Source: Skeletonema tropicum
Lineage: Eukaryota; Bacillariophyta; Thalassiosirophyceae; Thalassiosirales; Thalassiosiraceae
Assembly: GCA_037178625.1 (NCBI GenBank)
Contig: CM074147.1
Span: 620,001-684,000, forward strand
Direction of reading: 5' to 3'
Length of the DNA stretch: 64,000 bases
In this document: positions 56,803 through 64,000 of the stretch, piece after piece
How the letters are laid out: every line of letters begins with the position of its first letter
Numbering within the stretch: position 1 is the stretch's first letter
Translations under genes and position numbers: made by a program
Notes under the pieces: generated by a model
What the model saw: only the letters and a program-made list of their open reading frames with translations
Told to the model about the DNA's origin: nothing
Database searches by the model: none

Positions 56803-57617
56803 GGCTGCTCCCAGTATTATTGCTGCAGATACTTCTTGTGCGGTTGAGCTCGCGATGAGCGTGGACGGAGCGTCGTTGTCGTTGTCGTCGCGTGAATAAT
56901 ATTATTTTTTATACTTTTCTACCATACATATGCGGCAGTTTTCAAGGCATGCACTCAAAAACTCAACTCATGTCCTAAGGTAAGTACCAAGTTCCCCTGT
57001 ACAGGCTGTCTGATCAGATACCCTTTTGAGACGGCACCTCTTCAGACCAAACCCTCATATAAGTAGTACTGAGGAGAGACCTCTGCTTTTCATCGGCTCT
57101 CTGCAACTGAATAAGTAAGTATGAACCATCCGGATGTCTCACAAGAGAACTGCAGAAAGCACCAAACTGAGTCAGCGACAAATTGGAAGGCCAATATGCT
57201 GAGTTTGGCAGGATGAAGGTTCATTAGTGTGAATGATGTTGCTCTACCTTGCTCTTTGGGCCCAAAAATGCAGGCTTATGCATTATGCAGGGGGCTTGAG
57301 CGGAGGATACGGTGTGCTTTAGTCAGTGCCCTATCATCATACGATACACTATTCTCTTGGTACTCCTCTCTCTAAGTCTAAGTAGCTCCTTGCATGCTGG
57401 AGTTTGAGTCAGAGAGCGAGTAGCTGAGTAGATCATCTCAACCAAATTCTAATCTAAATTCATATTTCAGGCATGGGGTAGTGAAGTGAATTCCTAGAGA
57501 AAAGTCTAAATCTAATCAAATTATTTTATACTGCACCTCACCACCTTTAACAAACAACACAAACACTCCCACCTCATTCCTCATCATCACATCTAATGCA
57601 TTGATTCCAATCACTAA
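56803..57617. other. Intergenic upstream of PIGW
   Basis: About 815 bp. GTCGTTGTCGTTGTCGTCGCG near 56872 is a short trinucleotide repeat next to the PIGW start. The rest, up to the truncated DUF6824 paralogue, shows no gene, RNA or obvious repeat. Confidence 0.4.
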
Positions 57618-58293
57618 TCAATGCATTGCAGACTCCATTGACATCGAGTGGAAGGAATCTTCTTCAAAACATCCATCTAAGAAACTCCCGAAACTGCAGT
57701 GACTCGAGCGAGAGCTTTGCCTTACTGGTAGTGGTTGATACTGGTGCGCATCTCTAGCTCTCGTTACGTGTTCTTGGTGGAAGGGGCTGGACTTGGCAGT
57801 TCTGCTTGTGTAAGCAGGGACCTCTTGATGGTTTTGAACCAAGGCTACCTTCTCATTTTGAGGTGCTTCTTCAAAACATCCATCCAAGAAACTGCCGAAA
57901 CTGAAGTGACTCGAGCCGGAACTTAGTCTTTCTGGTAGTGGTAGATACTGGTGCGCATATCTATCTTGAGACACGTGTTCTTGGTAGAATGGGTTGGACT
58001 TGTCACAGGTGTCACCGGAAGTTGTGCTTGTACGAGCAGAGACCTCTTGATGATTTTGAACCAACGCCGCCCTCTCATTTTGAGGTGCAACTCCGGCTGT
58101 GACGGCATTGGATGAATTGATAGACTTCAAAAGCTGAGAGGAGTATTCTGTATACCACTTTTGTGGCAATTCCTGAATCGATTCAACATTAGTTGATGTA
58201 TCGAAGAAGAAAAGTGCATCGTCCTCATTTTCGTCATCATACTCATTTTTGCTTATTTTGTCTCTTATTGCCTTACTTGTCTTGAAAGTCCTA
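57618..58293 (-). pseudogene. 5'-truncated tandem paralogue of the DUF6824 gene
   Basis: The open frame begins without a credible start (TFKTSKAIRDKISKNE...) and aligns with the C-terminal two-thirds of the DUF6824 gene just upstream (58395-59392). The conserved DNA-binding core HDVLCGRGKG is missing. The C-terminal unit (APQNE...LVQNHQEVPAYTS ... HFSFGSFLDGCFEE) occurs twice here but once in the parent, so an internal duplication occurred as well. It is probably a non-functional tandem copy, unless an upstream exon supplies the missing part. Confidence 0.7.
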
Positions 58294-58394
58294 GAAAAGT
58301 CTAATCTTATCTACTTAATGACTATCAATCCATCTATTAACAAACAACGCAGCAGTTAGTAGTAAGTGACAATAGCTGTACCACGAACCCAACC

Positions 58395-59392
58395 TCATGC
58401 TTCATCGTCACTAATGAATCGATTCTCATCACAGATCAATACATTGCAGACTCCATCGGCATCGACGGGATCGAACCCTTCACCTGATATAGCTGGTGGA
58501 ACGTGATGGTTGTCGAGTGGGAGGGCGTCGTCTTCAAAACATCCATCCAAGAAACTGCCGAAACTGAAGTGACTCGAGCCGGAAGTTAGTCTTTCTGGTA
58601 GTGGTTGATACTGGTGCGCATCTCTAGCTCCGTGACCTTGGTGGAAGGGATTGGACAGGGCAGGTGTGCTTGTGTAAGCAGGGACCTCTTGATGATTTTG
58701 AACCAAGACCACCCTCTCATTTTGAGGTGCATCTCCGGCTGTCACTGCGTTGGAGGAATTGATAGACTTCAAAAGCTGCCAAGAGTAGTCTGTATACCAC
58801 TTTTGTGGCAATTCCTGATGCCAGTCAACATTACTTGATGTATTGAAGGGGAAAGTCGCTTCGTCCTCTTTTTTGTTTATTTTGTCTCTTATTGCCTGAC
58901 TTGTCTTGACAAAGGCCTTCTCGTCCCCAATATCAGACACGGTGTTTCTGCGGCGATCGTAGCTGATGAATCGTCCGCCTGCATTACGTACAGCAGTTAC
59001 GATGCCCTGAAGCATGAATAGAGACCGCGTGTGATGTTAGTACTGCACATGCTGCACGTCTCAATATAAACAACTCGACGTAACAAAATAGACACATACT
59101 CATAGACACATACTCTGGTAATCTTCTTCTTATCGTTTGCATGACATTTCGTGTAAAGATTGCTATTCTCGTGGATCAAACGACGGTAATTTTTGTTGCC
59201 GACATGGCTGTGTGGTATACCCTTTCCACGACCGCATAGGACATCGTGTCTTTTGATGAGAGTGGAGGTAGATGCTGCAGCCGCTACTCCTGCCGCCGGT
59301 GCCGATGCTGTTGGTGTTTCTGATGAGGTTACTACAGCTACAGTTGTGGCTGTGTTGTGGTGGCTGCCGATGGTGTTATTGTTAGTGATCAT
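58395..59392 (-). CDS. DUF6824-domain protein
   Basis: Exons 59392-59114 and 59006-58395 give 296 aa (GTATGT donor, TTCAG acceptor). The N-terminus is Ala/Thr-rich. It is followed by the DUF6824 core: KRHDVLCGRGKGIPHSHVGN, then YRRLIHENSNLY, KKITRGIVTAVRNAGGRFIS and GDEKAFVKTSQAIRDK. This domain is abundant in diatoms and other stramenopiles and is presumed to bind DNA, though no function is established. The C-terminal half is disordered with the PQNERVVLVQNHQEV / SFGSFLDGCFED unit. The intron interrupts the domain between the KKITR and GIVTAV helices. A truncated copy lies about 100 bp downstream. Confidence 0.85.
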
Positions 59393-59855
59393 GTTGGGTT
59401 GTCTTTAATTCGCCACAATAGCAGCAAAAATTATGGCAGCATTAGTAGGTAGCTGCACAAAGCTGCATAGGCAAGCTGCCTTGGCCGAGCTGAAGCTTTT
59501 CAGCTCGCGTGTCGCGTCCAGCCCAAGATCAAGATCTATCAGAAAGCACGACCGATCGACGATAAAGTGAGTGGGGTAGAGGAGAAAGTCTCTTAAAAAA
59601 CGAAAGAACGATCCAAGAACAAAGATCCAAGAACTGCACAGCTCGAACAACACACAACACCACACAACACACAACCCAACGCCAACGCAAAGCCACTGCA
59701 CGACACAATAAAGCTATTGTACAACGAAACGGAACAAACAAAGGCAATTAAATAAAGGTAGCAAGTCCATCTAAGAAGTACCTACTCTCAGTTCGCAGTA
59801 ATTGGTAGTGACACATTATACATATTAACAAACACACAACAGATACAACAACAGC
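59393..59855. promoter_or_regulatory. Divergent promoter, DUF6824 and CHMP5 genes
   Basis: 463 bp between divergent starts. It contains an ACACAACACCACACAACACA repeat near 59648-59668 (likely CHMP5 leader). A minus-strand frame of 98 codons through it is hydrophobic by chance from the repeat and is not supported. Confidence 0.45.
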
Positions 59856-60545
59856 ATGAACAGAGTATTTGGAAGAAAGAAGGCACCAGGACCACCACCA
59901 CCATCACTCGGTGATGCATCCCAAGGTGTCGGCGGCCGAATGGATTCAATGGATTCCAAAATAGCACAATTAGACAAGGAACTAAAAGTATACCGCGACA
60001 AGTTGAAATCAACCAAAAGTCCCGCAGCCAAGAAGAATATCCAAAAGCGTGCTATGGAAGTTCTTAAGCGCAAACGCATGTATGAGACACAACGAGATCA
60101 ACTTGCCGGGCAGCAATTTAATATTGATCAGGCATCGTTTGGTATTGAGAGTGCCAAGGCAACTGTTTCGACTATAGCCGCAATGAAGGCCGCCAACACG
60201 GAATTAAAGACAGTGATGAAGAAAGATTTGAAAATTGATGATGTGGATGATCTAGCCGATGATATGGCTGAATTGATGGATGAATTCCAAGAGATCAATG
60301 AGGCATTGGCACAGAATTTTGCAACCCCGGAAGACATTGATGAGGCAGATTTGGAAGCGGAGTTGGATATGTTGGGGGATGAGTTGGAAGAAGAGTTTGC
60401 TGAGGAGGATGCTGTCCCGAGTTACTTGCAGGATAGTACCTCGTTGCCGGCTCAGCCTACAGCTGTTCCTGGGGGCGGGGGGAAGGTCCCAGTTGCTGCC
60501 AATGGACAGAATGTTGATGAATATGGCTTGCCAGTGGAGACATAG
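59856..60545 (+). CDS. VPS60: ESCRT-III protein CHMP5/VPS60
   Basis: A Snf7-family ESCRT-III subunit acting in late-endosome/MVB sorting with LIP5/VTA1. The single 229-residue exon matches the family along its length. The N-terminal MNRVFGRKKAPGPPPPSLGD is diagnostic of CHMP5/VPS60. The alpha1-alpha2 hairpin follows (KIAQLDKELKVYRDKL, then KRKRMYETQRDQLAGQQFN). Then comes the acidic regulatory region (LEAELDMLGDELEEEF) and the C-terminal VDEYGLP motif. It is uninterrupted. Length matches the usual 210-230 aa. Confidence 0.95.
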   Translation: MNRVFGRKKAPGPPPPSLGDASQGVGGRMDSMDSKIAQLDKELKVYRDKLKSTKSPAAKKNIQKRAMEVLKRKRMYETQRDQLAGQQFNIDQASFGIESAKATVSTIAAMKAANTELKTVMKKDLKIDDVDDLADDMAELMDEFQEINEALAQNFATPEDIDEADLEAELDMLGDELEEEFAEEDAVPSYLQDSTSLPAQPTAVPGGGGKVPVAANGQNVDEYGLPVET

Positions 60546-61063
60546 TGTGCAGACAACGCAAGTAGGTGTAGATCCAGTACAGTAACATAGTGTGTATCAA
60601 TTTTGATGCAAGCATGCATTATCGGTTTTGTTGACAGCTGCAAGCTCTTGTATTTGTGTAGGACAAACAATAAGCGTTATGATGCTGAACCTAATGTAAT
60701 TTACTTCAACATCCTGCTGCAGCACCCATATGTTGTTTGTATCCATGCACCAACTTCCCGCTGTCATGTAAAAAAAGAGCAATATTTATTTGTAACATTG
60801 CTTTCACTTAGTGTGATTGACTTCCCCGTTCAGATAGCTCACTTGATTGAGGCAACAAGAGTCAAGTAAGGACGGCCTGCCTCGAGAAGGTTTCCATTTC
60901 CTTCTCTTCCTCGATCTGACAGAAATAGTACGTTGGAATCAGTATTATTTTCACCGCACCCAGCGTCCACTTCCATTTTTATCCGCGCCACACATCAACC
61001 CTGCCATCACCGACCACCTATGACACTACTTGATAATAGAGCGCAAGTATTCAGCTTATCAAG
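60546..61063. other. Intergenic CHMP5-Era
   Basis: 518 bp between two plus-strand genes, holding the CHMP5 3' UTR and the Era promoter. No repeats or RNA genes seen. The frame at 60603-60869 is unsupported. Confidence 0.4.
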
Positions 61064-62599
61064 ATGATGTGTCTATCCAAACATCATATCATCGCAATAG
61101 TGGCGTTGGCATCTTTCTCTGCAGCTGCGGCTGCCAGATCGACGATTGCCTTCGTTGGAAAATCTATCCCTCAATCGCAAAATAGACACACATCAGTAGG
61201 AGGCCATCAAAATAACAATAAGTTGAACATACAATCATTATCACTCCCATCAAAGTGTGTCTCCACAAAACTACTTAAATCACACCTATATGGAAAGAAT
61301 AAATACAAAGAAGTCGGCGACGAAACGTCCAAACTCACACAAAATGAACTTCTCTTGCAACTAGAATCAACATTAGAGTACGACGGAAGAATATCCTCCA
61401 AGGTTGATACTACTGCCATCAGTTCTGACGATGATGATATTGTATCATCTACCCACAGATGCGCCCTAGTGACAATTCTAGGATTGCCCAACATGGGTAA
61501 ATCAACATTATTAAATGCACTCCTCTCGGATGATCTGGCCATTGCCACCGCTCGACCACAAACTACCCGGCACGCTATTCTGGGTGTAATGACGACGGAT
61601 CATAGTCAAATTTGTCTGACGGATACTCCTGGAATTATTGGTAATCCTGCCTATCGATTACAGGAGGGAATGATGGATGTGGTGAATGGAGCAGTTCGAG
61701 ATTGTGATGTCTTTTTGGTGGTGACGGATGTCTATAGTGGTGGAAAGTTTATGGATAGTGATGATAATGAGGATGATGATGATGACGATAACAGTTTGGA
61801 TAAAATGGGAATCGGAGCAGACATGTTGGCAAAATTGCAACAAGCACACCGTCCAGTGATAGTCGTAGTGAACAAGGTAGACTTGGTGGCAGAAGATACA
61901 GATGAGTCAGTCTACACCAATACACCTGTAAAAGCGATACAAACGATACAAAAGTGGAGATCAGTGCTTCCAGATGCATTTGCCATAATACCCACATGTG
62001 CGGCGAATGGACCAGATGATCAGGGAGTTGTTGCATTACGTTCTATACTGCTGGCGAATGATCCAGATGTAAATGTTGGAGCTGCGATACGCAACCTTGG
62101 ACGTCCAGTCGCTGGTATGTTTCCGGCCAACTCGAACGGTATGCCAACCAATGAAGAAGCAAGGGCGATTCTCCCATTGGGTCCACCTCTTTATCATGCC
62201 GACTTCTTTACAGATCGGACAGATCGATTTTGTGCATCAGAATTGATTCGTGAGACTTTGTTTGAGAGCTTCAAGAAGGAAATGCCCTACTGCTGTGAGG
62301 TTCGGATTGAAACGTTTGATGAATCGAAACGATATTTGGACGAAGACGACAACACTCCTAACAACAATAAGAAAAACAAGTCCATGATTCGGATTGGTGC
62401 AGTAATACTTGTCGAACGTGATTCTCAAAAGGGTATCGTAGTAGGAAAGGGTGGACAAAAGATAAAAGATGTGGGTATGGATGCAAGGAAGAAGTTACAA
62501 GCGTTCTTTGGTGTGAAGATCTTTTTGGATTTGAGGGTCAAGGTGGATAAGAACTGGAGGAGCAACAAAGACAAACTTAAACAGTATGGATACATGTGA
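61064..62599 (+). CDS. Era-type GTPase with KH domain, organelle-targeted
   Basis: Era binds small-subunit rRNA and aids ribosome maturation; here probably in the plastid or mitochondrion. 511 aa against about 300 in bacteria. The extension is an N-terminal presequence (IIAIVALASFSAAAAARST, signal-like) plus a 100-residue spacer. GTPase motifs: G1 GLPNMGKST (about 140-148), G3 DTPG (187-190) and G4 NKVD (270-273). Switch I is RPQTTRHAILG. The KH domain carries GKGGQKIKDVGMDARKKL (about 465-482) and ends with the Era-like FLDLRVKVDKNWR. An Asp-rich insertion (about 230-243) lies between G3 and G4. A single exon with no frame breaks. A secretory-type presequence suggests the plastid (inference). 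Confidence 0.9.
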   Translation: MMCLSKHHIIAIVALASFSAAAAARSTIAFVGKSIPQSQNRHTSVGGHQNNNKLNIQSLSLPSKCVSTKLLKSHLYGKNKYKEVGDETSKLTQNELLLQLESTLEYDGRISSKVDTTAISSDDDDIVSSTHRCALVTILGLPNMGKSTLLNALLSDDLAIATARPQTTRHAILGVMTTDHSQICLTDTPGIIGNPAYRLQEGMMDVVNGAVRDCDVFLVVTDVYSGGKFMDSDDNEDDDDDDNSLDKMGIGADMLAKLQQAHRPVIVVVNKVDLVAEDTDESVYTNTPVKAIQTIQKWRSVLPDAFAIIPTCAANGPDDQGVVALRSILLANDPDVNVGAAIRNLGRPVAGMFPANSNGMPTNEEARAILPLGPPLYHADFFTDRTDRFCASELIRETLFESFKKEMPYCCEVRIETFDESKRYLDEDDNTPNNNKKNKSMIRIGAVILVERDSQKGIVVGKGGQKIKDVGMDARKKLQAFFGVKIFLDLRVKVDKNWRSNKDKLKQYGYM

Positions 62600-62804
62600 G
62601 ATTGAAGACGAGCTAAGTATGGTATGTTAATAGAAGCTAATTGATATTTTTATGCATCATTCCCTTGCGATGGATCTACTTATCTTCTTTACAACATTAA
62701 GTATCAAATTATTCATATGCAACTAAACGAACTTCTTTTCGTTGCTCGATCGAAACTCACTCCAAAGAAACATGCGAACGAAGTTCCACCATGTATGTGT
62801 CCAA
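62600..62804. other. Short convergent intergenic gap
   Basis: 205 bp between the Era and DUF501 stops. AT-rich, with no feature beyond 3' UTR sequence. Confidence 0.4.
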
Positions 62805-64000
62805 TCAAGCATCTCCACCTCCAGCATTTTCCAACAAAGCTGCTTCAATCGACTCCATCGTCCACTTTCCAACCAAATTCAAATCATCTCTCTCACACTC
62901 TCTCTTCTTCTCATCCTCCTTCCACTCCTCCTCCTCCCACTCTGCAACCTGAGCCAAATAATGAGCCACATGTGCATGCAAACACTTGACACAATCAAAT
63001 CGTCCCTTCTTCAAACTAATTCCCGCAACACCCCGTCGTTCATCCAATGCATTCTCCCATCCTCTCTGTCGAACACTGTCCTTATCTTGTGGAGTTAGTA
63101 ACTCCCATCGTGATTTACCATAGGATTTATGTGACCGTTCCATCTGATCTAGGTAGGATTGAGACGAACGGAGACGTGCCTCCATGGTTGGAACATTATT
63201 GTCTTTGGACAATTCCATTTGAGAGATTAGGATGCGGAGTTTGGGGGAGGTTAGCCAGTACATTGTTGGGAAGGGTTCGACAATGTGCTGTTTCTTCTTC
63301 TTTGTGGATTCATCATCATCATCATTATCAGCATTAGTATTGTCATCATTGTTGTTATCATCATCATCTTGTGGTGCGTCAATCCTAGTAGTATCAGCGG
63401 CTTGTTCTTCCGATACAGGTGATTCAATAAACCAACGTCGTTCTTTTTTCGTCTTCATCTTTTCCTTCTGTTTATTGGTTTCGTCATTCTTCTCGTTATC
63501 ATCATCATCATGGGCTGTTTTGTCATCATCATCATCATCATTGCGTTGTTGTTTCTTGACACGTTCTGCACCCCGACGCCTAGCCTTGAATTTTCTCCCA
63601 TCTGTCGTTCCACCACGATATGTTTCACGAATTGCCATTGGATATAACTTTACTACAGCTGGTGGTGGTAGTGGTAGTGATGATGAATCAGAATCTTCGT
63701 TATTACCTGATGTTTCAGTAGAAGAAGATGATGGAAACACTTCTTGTAGCGATGTTCGTGCAGCGACACAGATTGCATTGCCCGGTACAAACCCCAATTG
63801 TGCTTTGAGTTGGTAGTCATCTTTTGGATCTAGTGATGTTCCTTCATTTTCATTTATAGGAGGAGGATGTTGTTGCTCTTGATTACAACATGATGTCACA
63901 TTATCATCATCATCAGTATTGATGTTGGATGCGTTATGTTGTCGTTTCAACCACTGCTCTCGACGTCTCAACTTGACACCTTCTAATGTATATCCTCGAT
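62805..64000 (-). CDS. DUF501-family protein, 5' end beyond window
   Basis: The frame is open to base 64000 (RGYTLEGVKLRRREQWLKRQ at the edge), so the start is missing. About 398 residues are visible. It shows the conserved DUF501 blocks: LGFVPGNAICVAAR, AVVKLYPMAIRETYRGGT, PFPTMYWLTSPKLRILISQM and DCVKCLHAHVAHYLA. DUF501 is best known from bacteria and has no established function; here it is enlarged by Asp/Lys/Glu-rich insertions (DDDDDKTAHDDDDNEKND). The Cys/His cluster C-x2-C-x-H-x-H suggests a metal site. Its acidic inserts resemble the rest of the window, so it is a resident eukaryotic gene, possibly of plastid or bacterial ancestry. Confidence 0.8.
   Translation of the reverse strand, partial: RGYTLEGVKLRRREQWLKRQHNASNINTDDDDNVTSCCNQEQQHPPPINENEGTSLDPKDDYQLKAQLGFVPGNAICVAARTSLQEVFPSSSSTETSGNNEDSDSSSLPLPPPAVVKLYPMAIRETYRGGTTDGRKFKARRRGAERVKKQQRNDDDDDDKTAHDDDDNEKNDETNKQKEKMKTKKERRWFIESPVSEEQAADTTRIDAPQDDDDNNNDDNTNADNDDDDESTKKKKQHIVEPFPTMYWLTSPKLRILISQMELSKDNNVPTMEARLRSSQSYLDQMERSHKSYGKSRWELLTPQDKDSVRQRGWENALDERRGVAGISLKKGRFDCVKCLHAHVAHYLAQVAEWEEEEWKEDEKKRECERDDLNLVGKWTMESIEAALLENAGGGDA

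Noticed and set aside
1..64000. CRISPR arrays, operons, phage or bacterial contamination
   Set aside because: No spaced direct-repeat arrays; genes have spliceosomal introns, eukaryote-specific families and generous intergenic spacing.

Overview
This is a nuclear genome window from a photosynthetic stramenopile, most probably a centric diatom. The evidence is eukaryotic genes on both strands split by short GT-AG introns (73-228 bp, mostly 75-140), a DUF6824 protein of the type expanded in diatoms (HDVLCGRGKG...HVGNKNYR), secretory presequences on organelle-type proteins, and strongly acidic or poly-Gln/Pro low-complexity stretches. There are no operons, bacterial RBSs, CRISPR arrays, rRNAs or confident tRNAs. 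Species assignment is inference.

Layout. 0-2 kb: 3' part of a spliced unknown gene running off the left edge. 3.4-7.3 kb: COPII coat subunit Sec24 (minus), sharing a 330-bp divergent promoter with DNA topoisomerase I (7.7-10.3 kb, plus). 10.7-12.5 kb: remnant of an ORC1/CDC6-type gene and unassigned sequence. 12.5-19.6 kb: one very large minus-strand gene that appears to join a dual-specificity phosphatase-like domain, repeated Trp/Tyr-rich modules, an FG-nucleoporin-like stretch and a long unrecognised C-terminus. 20.3-23.6 kb: an SGNH/TBL-like esterase and an Mpv17/PMP22 protein. 24.7-28.6 kb: a membrane-anchored presequence-protease-like M16 peptidase. 28.7-33.8 kb: U-box/ankyrin protein, 2OG-Fe(II) oxygenase, and a PARP-zinc-finger/PADR1 protein without a PARP catalytic domain. 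33.9-35.4 kb: tandem duplication of a small two-exon gene. 36.3-37.7 kb: ribosomal protein uS14/S29 lacking three of four zinc cysteines, and SdhC. 37.9-43.8 kb: a repeat-rich segment with two copies of a secreted-protein gene and foldback elements. 43.8-46.3 kb: prolyl 4-hydroxylase and phosducin-like protein. 46.5-51.3 kb: decayed coding remnants and a perfect 26-bp inverted repeat. 51.4-64 kb: coiled-coil protein, Gfo/Idh/MocA oxidoreductase, PIG-W/GWT1, DUF6824 gene plus truncated tandem copy, CHMP5/VPS60, plastid-type Era GTPase and a DUF501 protein running off the right edge.

The genes are mostly unrelated housekeeping functions: secretion (Sec24, PIG-W, P4H, SGNH), membrane remodelling (CHMP5), DNA topology and repair (TOP1, PARP-zf), respiration (SdhC) and organelle maintenance (Era, Mpv17, PreP-like). 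The most striking property of the window is that nine otherwise well-conserved genes carry reading-frame breaks, and 18 of the 20 breaks I could phase have the same sign: one surplus base. This must be resolved (sequencing insertions versus real +1 shifts) before any gene here is called a pseudogene.
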